Source: Atrina japonica
Lineage: Eukaryota > Mollusca > Bivalvia > Pterioida > Pinnidae
Assembly: GCA_030159075.1 (NCBI GenBank)
Contig: BROG01000451.1
Coordinates: forward strand, 397,501-461,500
Direction: 5' to 3'
DNA: 64,000 bases
Below are positions 45,266 to 58,439 of the stretch, one piece after another; the first letter of the stretch is position 1; each line of letters starts with the position of its first letter. The translations under genes were made by a program, and so were the position numbers. Below the pieces are notes generated by a model that made no database searches, had not been told where the DNA came from, and worked only from the letters and a program-made list of their open reading frames with translations.

Positions 45266-45694
45266 AATTTAACAAAATAAAAACAAAATTCATACCTTAT
45301 CCTTGAACCTAAACACATGAATTATGACTGATGAAGACTTCATGTATAATTCATCATATGTAATACCCTGCTGAAGCTCTGTTAGATGTCACTTAGGTTA
45401 ACGACCTTTTATCCAGGTCAGTATTAAAGCTTAAAAAGTAAAGTCATTGGAGAGTTTTACATCAATCATGATATTTTATTCTCCCTTGGCTCACAGATTT
45501 TTCATTCATTTTAATGGGGAATGATTTCCTTGTCAACCCCTAAAGTATTGACAAGCTACACGCGCTATGATGTCACAATACAATTTATGATGTACCGGTA
45601 GGGTGTCTGTGGCATCTAGGATGCAGTGAATAATGTCAGATTTTATTGTCGTAGATCTACATATACATGTATTTAAAACATATGAGAAAAATAA

Positions 45695-45828
45695 TCAACC
45701 CCTACCATGAGGGTATGACAAAAGAGTCTCAATCCTCGGATAAGATTCTTGAATGACAAACCCTCAGCATGCTTATCATTTAAGAATTGAGAATATTTTG
45801 TCATATACCCTCAAGGTAGGGGTAGATT
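45695..45828. mobile_element. 134-bp foldback element
   Basis: CCCCTACCATGAGGGTATGA and TCATATACCCTCAAGGTAGG plus GG are inverted; the inner CTCAATCCTC/GAATTGAGAA region also pairs partly. MITE-like. Confidence 0.7.
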
Positions 45829-46260
45829 CTATTAATGTATTTTAGTAGAATAACTGAATTGTCATGTGTTTATTTATGATGCCCCTAGGGTTTGGCCAAA
45901 TTCTTATACAGTGAACCCTCCTTACAGCAAGTCATATTCATCCAGAGGATATCTTATCATTAAATTAGATTTGCTCTGAAAACAAAACATTTCAACCTGA
46001 GTAGATTTTACAGGTTTTCCTTTATACCGGAAAGCAGCAATGTCATGTTTCTGAACTATAGTGAGCTGTCCATCAGCATTTAACAGGTCTCACCTGCATT
46101 TTACCAAAACTTTTACAGAATAAATTATCATGTCTGTTGATATTGGTCATGGACTTTGGGACTTCTCTGAAATCACTTGACCAGGTGGGATCAATTTTGG
46201 CAGGGATGTTTGTTTAGTAAATGTCTATCAGGTTTGTTTATTTTGTGCCTATTCAAAACT

Positions 46261-46608
46261 GCTTGTGGTGGTCTAGTGGCAGAGTGTTCGACTTGAAAGA
46301 GAATGGTTCCGGGTTCGATACACAGTACCGGGTAATTCCAAAGACATTTTAAAAGTGGAAGCGACTGTTCCTCAGCCAAACACTCAGCAAATGAAGTGAA
46401 AATCATAGGTATTTCAGATGAGACTTAAAACTGAGGTCCCATGTCACGGCAAGTGTGGCAGGAAAAAAAAACCTCACTGCATTGGTGTCAGACCATAGTA
46501 CTGGTCAAAATTTGTAGTACTTCACCTAAAGCTGGTGACATCTCAATAATTATGGAAATTCTTGATGGGATTTAAAACACTAATGAGATAAAACAAATAA
46601 AAGCCATT
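46261..46608 (+). mobile_element. tRNA-derived SINE, long form
   Basis: A-box-like TGGTCTAGTGGCAGAGTGTT and near-consensus B box GGTTCCGGGTTCGATAC (46305-46321). The body includes ACTGAGGTCCCATGTCACGG, and the tail is TGAGATAAAACAAATAAA. Confidence 0.75.
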
Positions 46609-47429
46609 TCAAAATGTAATATGGCCACCATAACAATGTGTATTTTGATTGGTTGAAATTACAAAATTCTAGTCAGAAACCACAGTGGAAGTGGAATTAT
46701 TCTTTTACAGGGATAATCTTCATATAGCAATATTTTGGATTTGTTCTTCTGATGGCAATTCAAAATCCAGGATGGCCACTTTCATGGATCAAAGTTTAAT
46801 ATTAGTTTCCGATTCACTGGCTGAAGTTTGAAAATCTTCCTCACTGTGATAATGTGTCTGGACCATAGGTCTAAATTTGAGGTACAGGGTGTTTCAGTGA
46901 ACATGTCCCGACTTTACCATTCAGTAGAATATATTACAAGCTATATATTAAAGTAAGGAATATAACATATTAAAGAGTGTTTCATAACAACTTTTAATGC
47001 ATAAAATATCATTTATTGATTAACATTTTGGAAATTTACCAGTTAAACGTCATTTTCATTACATATTCCAAATATACACTGTTATCTCTACCACTAATTG
47101 TAACCAGTTCAGGAATTTTTGGGTCACATTTTCACATGTAGCCAGTGGAATCCTTCCAATTTATCCTTCTTGCCTGTTTTAAGTCATCAAGATAATTTGG
47201 GCATGTTGGGTATATGATGCTAATTTATGATGATGTCATCGATGATGTCATAAAATAGGTTCTGACCTCATAGGTTTTAGATTTAACTAATCATAATTTC
47301 AAGTCAATTTAATTCTCTTTCTAATGAACTTTCAATTTTTAACTTATCATATGTCTGTGCAAAGATATGGACATTTGAAGTAGGGACACATTTTTTGAAA
47401 TGTGTACTTCACCAGAGTTAACATTTCAC
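46609..47429. other. AT-rich host DNA, no gene seen
   Basis: GGTACAGGGTGTTTCAGTGA near 46,880 resembles a transposon end, but no partner end was found. Confidence 0.4.
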
Positions 47430-48040
47430 ATTAGCTGTGTTTACCCAAAAAAGTTATTTCAATTTTTTTTTTTCATTTTTACTATTTGTACTTGATGTGC
47501 AATAACAAATAAGAGCTATATATAAACATAAAAACAATCTTATATTCCTATATATCAGATATTTTTGAAAATAAGCTCAGGTACGGTGTCGTACAAATAT
47601 ATACAATATATGTAATGTTGAATAAATCAATTGCAAGTGAATAATTTCCAAGCTGGGTTTCTCAAGCAATTTTCCAAATATACATGTGCATGTATATAGG
47701 AGTTAAAGAATTTTTATGTCTACAAGAGTTGTTGTTGTTGTATTGTTGTTTAACATCCCACTCAAGAGCCTATGCTCAGCACTTATGGCCATTGAGCAGT
47801 GAGGGTTCTTTAAACATGCCGACACCTACTGTGACATGGGACCTCGGTTTTTACTGTCTCATCCAAATGGCAGGAATCCGACCTGCTGCTGTAACTCAAA
47901 CTAACGACCTCATGATAAAGAGTTGAGTGTGCTATCGACTGAGCCAGGCTGGCTCTTATGCCTCTGTATATCTCCTTTTTGTTATTGTGTATCAGTCTAA
48001 GTAGTTAAAAAAAGGAAAAATCATGTTTCTGAAAAAACAG
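47430..48040 (+). repeat. Interspersed repeat, copy 2, interrupted by a SINE
   Basis: Homologous to 39583-39930 over its whole length, with 234 bp of extra DNA at 47722-47955. Confidence 0.7.
47722..47955 (-). mobile_element. tRNA-derived SINE, reverse, with target duplication
   Basis: Reverse copy of the 60415-60691 family, with the head at the right (AGTGTGCTATCGACTGAGCC) and GTTGTTGTTGTATTGTT at the left. TTATGTCT (47714-47721) and TTATGCCT (47956-47963) flank it. Copy 1 of the host repeat lacks the insert. Confidence 0.85.
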
Positions 48041-49121
48041 CTGAATCAGCATACAAGAGTACATCTATACTTAGACTGTATTGACAATATATAAGTTAGT
48101 TTGGTTTTTAAATCAATTTTATGGTTGACTAACCCCAGATAGCCTTTAATTTTCCTTTCACAGGTATATAAGATGTGTAATGAGATCACTGTCCATCGAC
48201 CATGTACAAATATCTTTACCTGTCCGCGAGTTTGAACAAATAAGACATCTTATTTTCTTGTTTATTGCCTGTGCATGAATAAATTAAAGTATTAGATCAT
48301 TTTGTTTACCTGGGCTGTAAATGATGTTGTTCATAAAGTTAAACTGATGTTATAATATTTAGGCATAATGTAGCGGACGGATTGCTAGATATATTGATTC
48401 CCTATATTGCAAAAGAATATCAAGGAGATCGGCTATGTAAAACTGTGCTCAGGTAAAAACCACTTTCTTTACATACTTAAAATTCAGATCAACCCAAAAC
48501 TAATGTACCAGCAGTATATATACACCAAGCTGAGAGTATACATATGTTAAGTGGGAGGTTTTCATTCTCTGCTAATGGCTCTTGTTAATTCTCCTAAGAA
48601 TATTTTGAGGTGAGTGAAGTTAATTTTTGTTTTCAGTCAAATTTGTAAGTCTGGTAAAAATCATATGATTTGTCTAAAATTGTTCAATGAAAACTTCAGA
48701 TGTCGCTTTACTGAAATCCAAAAGTGGGCGTGTGTTGATCATTGTATAAAGTTTTCTATCTTCTTCACTATCTAGATTACAGCTGAAATGAAAGGCTGAG
48801 TGTGTCAAAAACCGTAATAGTTAACAGAGAATATTGGAATATAAAATTACAATTATTCAAATATTGTGTCACGTGTCTGGTACCACTATATTATGTAGCA
48901 TCATTTGCCATCACTGATCGACATATTGAATCTGTGAGAATAAACTAGGTACGGGACAATTTCTCATTGAAGTACTATTTCCCAAATCAACAGTTTGTAA
49001 GGTCAGAATTCATTTTTTCTATGAACTTATGTTTTATTGTACTTAATTATAAAGTGTTTCATGTCTCACATGTAAGCTTTCTGGAGAACAGTATGTAAAC
49101 ATGTGTTGATTTATATCTGGG
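48041..49121. other. AT-rich host DNA, no gene seen
   Basis: No gene-like frame or clear repeat. Confidence 0.45.
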
Positions 49122-49606
49122 GATATGTTTGTTTGTTTGTTTGTTTGATGTTTTACAACATATTCAACAATCTTTCAGTTATATGGTGGTGGTCAGTTTT
49201 TGATAGCGGGGGAGAGAACCTTTTTACAATGAAGCAGCCAATTCTTTTCCCCTGCCAAATCCTTCATTAGGGAAAAAACTAGCTAATCCATTTTTTTCCT
49301 AGGATAACGTTTTACTGAGGGGGAGGAACTAGTCAGTCACTTTCCCCACTGGGCTAGCTAATTATTTCCCCAGGGAAACTTATAGAGGGAAAATGATTTG
49401 GCTACTGCTGCTGAAAGAGACAACTGGCAAACTTCTCACAAAATCAGCTTAGGTGGCAGCAGTGCTCAAGCCCTGCTGTGACACCTATTGTAATACGGGA
49501 CCTCGGTTTTTACTGTCTCATTGAAAGTTCAGAAATCTGACCTGCCGCTGGCTGGACTCAAACTCATGATCAAGAGTCCAGCGTGCTACTGACAAAGCCA
49601 GGCCGG
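49122..49606 (-). mobile_element. Two reverse SINE pieces joined
   Basis: 49,122-49,460 resembles the reverse of the 28,072 family (CAACAATCTTTCAGTTATAT; GGGGGAGAGAACC) with internal AT/CCCC-rich additions. 49,470-49,606 is the head half of the 60,415 family (ACGGGACCTCGGTTTTTACT; CATGATCAAGAGTCCAGC). Chimera or nested insertion. Confidence 0.6.
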
Positions 49607-49924
49607 CTCAAAAAAAAAAAGAAAAGTTTCATAGAACATGTAGAACAAGGTGTTTCATCGACAATCCATGAATTGTACTGTTATCTTACTTCATCTTAAT
49701 GACCTTAATTATTACGTCACTCCCCATTCTTGTGCCTTTAGCATATGTCAACACGGATTGAGACCCTGAACAGAATTTTTTGTCCCCTTTTAAACTATAT
49801 AACACCCATAAAAAATGTTGAATTTGAGAATTTTTACTTATATCATTTAACGTTATAACTAAGATGAACTTATCAAGTAATGATAAAAAATACAAGTTTT
49901 AGTGAAACGATAATGGATGTGCAC
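49607..49924. other. AT-rich host DNA, no gene seen
   Basis: Begins with an A-run. No feature recognised. Confidence 0.4.
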
Positions 49925-50076
49925 ACATCTGAAAGACTCATGACTTTCACTTTGTATGCTGAGTGTTTGGTGAAGGAAGAGGCACTTACCATGATCAAAA
50001 TCTTTGGTATGACCCAGTTCAGGAATTGAACCTGGGACATCCTGTTTGTGAGTGGAATGCTCTACCACTAGACCAC

Positions 50077-50080
<4 letters not shown>
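49925..50080 (-). mobile_element. 5' part of a tRNA-derived SINE, reverse
   Basis: Reverse B box GAATTGAACCTGGGACATCC and reverse A box TGCTCTACCACTAGACCACT; related to the 46,261 copy. The GA microsatellite begins exactly at its head. Confidence 0.65.
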
Positions 50081-50163
<83 letters not shown>

Positions 50164-50187
50164 TGGAGAGGGAGAGAGAGAGAGAGG
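50081..50187. repeat. GA microsatellite
   Basis: About 50 GA repeats with two GG interruptions. Confidence 0.97.
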
Positions 50188-52984
50188 TCAACATTTTATC
50201 ACAGTCAACTCTAAAGATTAATGATAAAGAAGTGTTCCTTTTGAGTCATGTTGCCAAAGTTAATGCCCTTGCTGTAAGTGAAACATGATCAGTTGTTATA
50301 ATCTATTTCATGAATGGTAACAAGTTAGTTCTAGTCTTAGTATGGTACAACACTGATAAATTATTTATTACAGATAAAACAAAAGTATGTCATTGACCTA
50401 GAATAATTTCTTTGGAGATTGTTGAAGCTGATGCTTGCTGTGATGTATTAATTTGCCTTTAATGACCATTTCTCTTAGACTGCTACTAAAATCAAATAAA
50501 CAACAAGTCCACAGAGCTATAAAAGTGGTGACACAAAGATAACAAATGACTATTTAAAAACTGTATATTGTCAGAAGACAAAATCTCTTGAGTTTTTCTC
50601 ATATTTGAGATTTTCTTCAAATAAATTGAGATTTTTCAGTTTGGCTAGTGTAGATGCAATTTGAGGGAAAATATCTGAGATGCTCATTAAGGCCATAATG
50701 AAAAAAATCCTAGATTCTCATCCCTGCCCACCCTGATTTTCACACCCGCCCCAATTTTTTTCATTTTTAAAATTACGTTTTGAAAAAAATACATCCAAGC
50801 AGAAATATCCTGTCTTGTCAGCTTCCGTTCCATTCATGTTTGTTGTTCAGATAACTTCTGGTGATTATTTTTATATTGAAAAGCAGACAACATGGTCTTC
50901 ACTGCTATTTCTTTAAAAAATGGCTCCAAAGTGGTAAACAAAAATGGTATGGGTGGAGCAATAGGGACACATTCTGTGTCTTTTCTTGGAAACTATATTC
51001 ATTTTTTCCAAGCTCAGATAGTTCTGAAAAAACTAACAATGACCCTGTGCATGATGCATTCAGTATTCTTATGTCTGCAGTATCAACTGCAAGCCATTTA
51101 ACCGAGAATCATAGCAACCCAGTTAATGACAAGAGAAAGCTACAGAGTGACATTACTGATTGGCTACATTAGAGCAGAATGTAGGATTTCTTGGTACTAA
51201 TGTTGACACTCTTGGTAAAAGTCGTTTGTCTATGGTACATTGATAAAAATCATCATACATTAGAAGAATGGGGTGTCATATACCAGCATCTCTTGCTTAC
51301 TTCAAGAGGTATCGAGGCCCTTCAAGCAAGAAAAAATGGAAGTTGGATTTCTCTAAAGATGCATTAAAGTGTTTTACTTGTATATAGTTGAAGGAATGTT
51401 TTTGTGCAATAATTTTGCCGATATGTGATTTCTAGATTTTTTTTATGAAATCCTTAAAACAGCAATATTTATGTTTCTTGGCCAGATCAGCCTACATGTA
51501 CATATTCTTCTTGGTCTTCTTTCCACATTTGTAGATGGTTCTCAGGTGAGTTATTGAGGCCCTCTTGGGCCTCTTGTTTAGATATTTGGTGGTTTTTTTC
51601 ACCTACATGTACACTTTGAATGTTACAAAGAGTCATGTATCCAGATTTGCGTATGATACAAGTACGCACAAGGCTTTGGTTCATACTTTCATAAAATTTG
51701 TCACAAAACAAGAATTTTTCAATATACAAATGTAATTGTTAAAATTAAAATTCAAAGTATTATAATATAAGAAGATCAATAATAATTTTTGGGTTTGAGA
51801 TTTCTGATACAATTCACCTTTCTTTCATTTACTTTCATCTTTCCCCTCCAAATAACTTCTGTAAGATCATGCCAAAGATCAACATCAATATCATCCATGA
51901 TATTGATTTGATAAATAAAAAATAAAGTATAATTTAGATTTCGATTCTATTTTTAGAAATCATTGAAATTTACAGACAATATTTATATAATTATGTTTGT
52001 GATCGGCATGGAAATTGCTTTAGTTTGTACATCAGAAGATATCTCAATGTTGGATGTCAAAAGACCAAGTCTTCATAGCACAGGGTTAAGAGCTTGGCTC
52101 TGTAAATACATATATACAGTTCTCCACCAATATATCGCCCCCATTATAATGCCATACTCTCATAATGCTGCTATTTCTAGAAGAACAGATTTCTTCCCCC
52201 AAAATTCCCCCATTACAATGTATAATGCCAAAACTTGCATAGCACAATTCACCGCTGATTCTCCAGTGCAAATGGTCTTTTATGTATTTTAAATCCCTCA
52301 ACCATATCACCAGATCAGGTGAATAAACAGGTGTGATTAAAACTGTTAGCCGATGGTTGCTTGCTTACTTCATTTTCTGACCACGAAGGGAGATACGGTA
52401 ACTCAAATATCAAGTGTTAAGCTGGTCCCTGACTAACTGCTACACTTTTGTTCATAGAAATGGATATTCAACTGGTTACCAGTTTAATTGAGTGTTACAG
52501 TTTTCAAATCTTGCTTCTGTGAGAGTTGGAAAAATATATTCTCATCGTGTGTTTAGCCAGCAATCGTTACATCACACGAAATAATTATGAGTAGATTGGT
52601 GATATAAAACTAAAGCCTTCGTATTACTAGTCTGTTTAAGATTTATTTTTAAACAGAAATGATGGAAGTTAACATTAGAAATGCTTCTGGTTTATTGTAT
52701 GAAATGAATTCATATTTTCTGTTGAACATATTTTGGATGATTAGATAAAAAGTCGGTTTAATTTTGGTCATTTTAATAGGGTGGCCAAATTTGACAAACT
52801 TAAACAATGGCCAAAATATCCCAAATTACAGTATTGAGTTGCAAACAGCATATGATATACAGTAGGGATTAAACACATGAATACAACCACAACTCGAATA
52901 TTGTAAATCTCAATTTATTGCCATTATAGCGCCAAAATTAATAAAAAACCAAAGGTGACACGGGGACAACTGTATATATTATGT
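50188..52984. other. AT-rich host DNA with at most one weak coding trace
   Basis: Apart from the frame at 50861-51172, no feature is supported. Confidence 0.45.
50861..51172 (+). other. Weak candidate coding fragment
   Basis: A 103-codon frame whose second half (SSDSSEKTNNDPVHDAFSIL and DKRKLQSDITDWLH) has a protein-like composition with few of the Phe/Ile/Asn biases of chance frames. A competing frame overlaps it. No family recognised; it could be an exon remnant or a transposon-protein relic. Confidence 0.2.
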
Positions 52985-53840
52985 GTTGTAAAAAAGGGTT
53001 TGATGTTGCCAGGTTTCTGATAGTAGATCTACAGGGGCTAGAACCTGGCTCTGTTGATATATTTAATCTGTGTAGTAAAGAGGGATTTGATGTAGCCAGG
53101 TTTCTGTGGTCATGATAGTAAATCTACAGGGGTTAGAGCCTGGCTCTGTTGATGTATCTAATCTGTGTAGTAAAGAGGGATTTGATGTAGCTAGGTTTTT
53201 ATAGAACATGGGGCTAGAGCCTGGCTCTGTTGATATATCTAATCTGTGTAGTAAAGAGGGATTTGATGTACAATGTAGCTAGGTTTTTATAGCACATGGG
53301 GCTAAAGCCTGGCTCTGTTGATATATCTAATCTGTGTAGTAAAGAGGGATTTGATGTTGTCAGGTTCCTATAGCACAAAGACTTGAACTTAGCTCTTTTA
53401 GTATATTTAATCTGTGTAGTAAAGATTTATGTTGTCACAGACCTGCCAACCTTGAAAAATTTTCATGTGAGAGATTTTTCAATTTCACGGGGGAGACTTT
53501 AAATTTTAGTAAGATTTAATAGGAAAATGCATTTTTCTTGAAGAAATTATCAAAATTTTACATAAAAAATAGGGAGTCTCTCTATTTATGGGAGAGACTT
53601 GGCAATTTTGTTGTCAGGTCTCTATAATATAGGGACTAGAGCTGGGCTCTGTTGATATATCTAATCTGTCCAGTAAAGATTGATGGTGCCAGATTTCTAT
53701 AGTACAAAGGCTAGAGCTGGGATCTGTTGATATATCTAACCTGTGTAGTAAAGAAGGATTTGACGTTGATAGATTCCTATACCACAGGGGCTAGAGCTTG
53801 GCTCTGTTAATCAGGATATATCTAATCTTAAGTACAGTAA
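52985..53840. repeat. About 95-bp tandem repeat, eight to nine copies
   Basis: Units share AGGGATTTGATGTAGCCAGG, AGCCTGGCTCTGTTGATATA and TCTAATCTGTGTAGTAAAGA. One unit is interrupted by the insertion at 53438-53608. Confidence 0.9.
53438..53608. mobile_element. 171-bp non-autonomous element with 8-bp target duplication (hAT-like)
   Basis: Starts CAGACCTGCCAACC and ends CTTGGCAATTT. TGTTGTCA is duplicated exactly at 53430-53437 and 53609-53616. Neighbouring repeat units show the empty site. Eight-base duplication and CA-start with GCCAA inverted ends fit hAT-type MITEs. Confidence 0.8.
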
Positions 53841-56059
53841 ATGTAAACCAAGGAATTTCTCATTTATATTGAACTTGAAGATTGGTTTAAAAATGATTTG
53901 ATTCCAAACTGATTATACATTAAAGTTTGATTCAAGTTTGCTATATTATGTGAAAAAATTGGATATATTTTCAGGAGTATATTTGAACAAAGTTTCTGTT
54001 CTACTATTAAAAAATAACCGTCCTGGCTTGTAACCAAAATAAATTTGGCAAATTATGAACAGGTTTGACAAATTTATAAAAATGGTAAGCAAATAAACAA
54101 ATAGATATATAGTGTACAGATATATGTAATGTCAGGACAATGTATAACATTAAACATCCTGGTCGAGTTTTATTTTTAATGATTAGATCTGGAAGAAAGA
54201 AAAAAACCAGTTCTGTGGTGGTTTGTTCCTGGTGACTACAATGACGTCAGTTTACAGTTTTGTCAACCCGGGATATTATGTAGGCAGGTGACCAATCACT
54301 TCTTTTCATCAGACTTATAATTTGATCTTGTAATGTCAGACTCCTGTCCTGTGTTAGTATATAGTATGCTAACTATATGCCTGTACACACATTCAAACAA
54401 ACATGACACTGATGTTAAAAAAGATGATTTTTTCTGTGTGCCATTTAGTACTGTTGGAGTCTATCCCCGATCTTTAATGTACATTACAAGGTAGGGAAGG
54501 GATTTGTACGAGAAATTTGTTGACGTTTTCATTTTTGAATTATTAACTGTCACCCTAGGTTAACTTATATATATATAAAAAAAATAATTATTAGACAGAA
54601 AAATTAAATTTGAGCGTTACAGTTTTTGGACCTGTAAGCATGTACTTTGTATATTTATACTTTGGTGTACAATGAATGTAAACTTCAATAGCTCACTGGT
54701 TTTGATGCGGAACACTGATTATAGCAGTGATAGAAATAGATATATACTTGTACATGTGAATAGGCCTACATATACTTTATGTATACTTATATATATATCA
54801 TAAACAATTCCAACAGGTGAAATGTTAAGCAATTACAAGAATGGGTGTATGTGTATGTTTTGTTACTTATAAGACACAAACTTCCAGCAGATGCCAGTAT
54901 TAAGATATACCTGAAGTTTAACATTGTATTTTTAACGTCGTCAGTGACTTTTCTTGTGTATATTATGTATATCTGAGACCTGACGTATGTCAACTGGGTG
55001 TTTTGTTGTTTATTAAACATGCGCAATACGACTGCCACTTTTACATTGTGATGTCAGGAATACTCTTACCACTTCTAAATCTTAGTGCTCCATCAATTAG
55101 TGGAGTTTATCCTCATTATATGGGATCATTCATTATGCAACATAAGGGAAGGAAGGAAGTGAGTTTCTTGTAACACTTTGGACCTGACTTTCTGCTAACT
55201 CTTACTCAAGTATCAAAGTTCACAAGGGGGTGGATACACTTGTTCTTTACACAGTCATTTTCATAGTAAGCAATGATGGTGTTCACTCGTTTTGAAGATC
55301 AGGAATATATAATACAACCGGATGACAGTGATACCGAGAGGTAAGATTCATGTACCCAAACATTTTTACTGCAAATTCCAATTATTTTGCCTTTTGTTTT
55401 AGATGGCATAGAATTTAGGGTTGTTTTCTGAATTTTTGACTGCCTGTGGTTTAGATTTCATTCACGGGTGATATTACCATTAAGTGTTAATAAGATGCCA
55501 TTAATCAAACTAATTACAATGTTGTAAAATGATATTATATTTAGATCTATACACTAATTTCTAGTGGGGTAACAATATATCGATAAAATGATACAGTTTG
55601 ATATTATTTCTGCTTATACGGTGTATCGATACAAAAAAAATGTCAGTATTCTTTTTGAAAAATAAAATACAAAGTTATGTTCAGGTTCCCTGATTTGTAT
55701 TTTAGTGTCTGTTGGTGTCACGTATCAACAAATTATCTCTTTTGTATAAAATAAGTTACCAGTGTACAAGATGTGATGAATAATTAGTGATCCTATGTTC
55801 ATTGTTTCTGTGTTTCACACAACTATTTCCAGTGTTACACCGGATATTCTTAACAATATGATATATCGTGATACATGGTGATACGGTTTTCATTTATTGT
55901 GATATATCGTGATACACTTTTGAGTCATGAGTACACAGCCCTACTCATTTCCACCAGCTTACCGGTTATTTGAAGTTTACCCAAATGCTGTTATTCTGAT
56001 CCTTGTTGTCTCAGTTTAAAGTCTTACTTGTGGAAGGAGGATGGTAATCTTTTCCAGGG
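53841..56059. other. AT-rich host DNA; one possible exon
   Basis: See 55273-55340. Otherwise no supported feature. Confidence 0.45.
55273..55340 (+). other. Candidate first coding exon with splice donor
   Basis: Two tandem ATGs open a frame reading MMVFTRFEDQEYIIQPDDSD followed by TER, ending exactly at a strong donor, GAGAG then GTAAGA. The acidic, hydrophilic peptide differs from chance frames nearby. No acceptor or partner exon is identifiable in the window, and no family is recognised. Confidence 0.25.
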
Positions 56060-56420
56060 TACGTTTTACCCAGATTTTGTCCTCGATCCTTAAAACTGCC
56101 CGCCATATACTAGAACATTGTTACTTAGATTTTGTCCTTGATCCTTAAAACTGCAGCCATATACTGGAAAATTGTAATCAGATTTTGTCCTGGATCCTTA
56201 AAACTGCCTGCCTTATACTGAAAAATTGTAATCAGATTTTGTCCTGGATCCTTAAACTCATATATTGGATTGTTCAGATCCTGGATCCTTAAAACTGCCT
56301 GCCATATACTGGAAAATTGTAATCAGATTTTGTCCTGGATCCTTAAAACTGCCTGCCATATACTGGAAAATTGTAATCAGATTTTGTCCTGGATCCTTAA
56401 AACTGCCTGCCATTTAGAAA
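56060..56420. repeat. 54-bp tandem repeat, about seven copies
   Basis: Unit CAGATTTTGTCCTGGATCCT, TAAAACTGCCTGCCATATAC, TGGAAAATTGTAAT. Confidence 0.93.
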
Positions 56421-56719
56421 AAAAAACAATCAAAAAGAAGAGGAAAAAGAAATAAAAGAGATAAAACAAATGAAGTATTCTGAGAATTTTAATCTCATAA
56501 TGATATATTAAGTAATATGTAAACTATGTCAACCAGTTTTTCCTGCTCTTGACTACTGGTAATACATTTTTATAATGAATGGATCTTTTCACAACAACTG
56601 CGGTCTGCACTACAATATTTTTCTGGGAATCAAACTGTAATCAGATACCGGTATCAGTTATTGTACAGGTCAGATTTGTGTATGTTTAAACCATGTCACC
56701 TTTGAACTATCTTTCGTTG

Positions 56720-57960
56720 TCTACAGAAAGAGTGGTCGATGACAGAGTCTGCAAGTAAAATAGTTCATGGCAGTGTCTACTGATAGAGTGGTCGATGACA
56801 AAGTCTTCAAATAAAAAAGTTCATGGTAGTGTCTGCTGGTAGAGTGGTTGATTACAATGCTTATTGGTAGTTAGGTTTATGGTAGAATGGTCGATGGAAG
56901 TGTCTACTGGTAGAGTGATTGATTGAAGTTTCTACTGCTAAAGTGGTTGATGGAAGTGTCTACTGGTAAAGTGGTTGATGGAAGTGTCTACTGGTAAAGT
57001 GATGGAAGGAAATGTCTACTGCTAAAGTGGTTGATGGAAGTGTCTACTGGTAAAGTGGTTGATGGAAGTGTCTACTGCTAAAGTGGTTGATGGAAATGTC
57101 TACTGCTAAAGTGGTTGATGGAAGTGTCTACTGGTAAAGTGGTTGAAAGTGTTGTAAAGTGGTTGATGGAAGTGTCTCTACTGATGGAAATGTCTACTAG
57201 TGGTTGATGGCAGCATCTACTTGAAGAGTGTATCTACTGGTTGATTGATGGAAGTGTCTACTACTGTGTATGGTTGTTACTGATGGCACTGCTAAAGTGT
57301 CTACCACTTGAGTGGTTACTGGTAAAGTGGATGGCAGTGTCTACTGGTAAAGTGGTTGAGAGCATGAGTGGTGATTGGAAGAGTGTTGATGGCTACTGGT
57401 AGAGTTGTTGATGGAAGTGTCTACTGGTAAAGTGGTTGATAGAAGTGTCTAATGGCAGATTGGTTGATAGAAGTACCTACTTTTAGAGTTGTTGATGGAA
57501 GTGTCTACTGGTAGAGTGGATGATGAAAGTGTCTATTGGTAGAGTGGTTGATGAAAGTGTCTATTGGTAGAGTGGTTGATGAAAGTGTCTACTGGTAGAG
57601 TGGATGATGAAAGTGTCTACTGGTAGAGTGGATGATGAAAGTGTCTATTGGTAGAGTGGTTGATGAAAGTGTCTACTGGTAGAGTGGATGATGAAAGTGT
57701 CTACTGGTAGAGTGAGTAACAGTAATGTCTACTAGTAGAGAGGTTGATGGACGTTTTCATTGGTACAGTGGTTGATTGTATATTAGTAGAGTGGTTGATT
57801 AAAGTGTCTACAATGGAGTGGTTTATGATAGTGTCTGGTAGAAGAATGGTTGATGGATGTCTACTTGTAGAGTTGTTAATGACAGTGTCTTCTGGTGGCA
57901 TTGTAAATGGAACTATTTACCTGTAAGAGTGGTTGATGGCTATGTATGGTAGAATGGCTT
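56720..57960. repeat. 28-bp minisatellite, about 40 copies
   Basis: Unit GTGGTTGATGGAAGTGTCTA plus CTGGTAAA; the right half uses GTAGAGTGGATGATGAAAGT. Confidence 0.93.
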
Positions 57961-58439
57961 TTTATATTCATGTGCAGATTTTATGAGTAATTTCTGTCAA
58001 ATCTTTGTGTGTTTATCCAAAGTCACACACTGTAAAAAGTGCATATAAACTGCACTATACACAAAATAGAATTAAACACATGTACAAGTATACAAATAAA
58101 GTAAAATATGCAGTATGTTGACTTTGGATACCTACATCTGGATGTAACTTTGAATATATCACAGTATAAGTTCCTGGTGAACATAATGTCTAGGATAATT
58201 CTAAATATCAAAGATACTTTAATTATTAAAATCATTGCATCTTATACAAGGCGTTTAGTGATAAAAGAAAGTGAGATTTTGTGATAGGTATCTTTTCATG
58301 GAATATTTTATCTGAACTTTTTAAGTGAATCTAAATTTACAGGTTCTTGAACTAGCTTTACTATCTATACATGTTATAATAGAATGCATAATACTGAATT
58401 AAGCATATTGTAAGGTATCTGTTCTGCATTATGGAATGA
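57961..58439. other. AT-rich host DNA, no gene seen
   Basis: A 70-codon reverse frame at 58023-58235 shows no domain. Confidence 0.4.
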
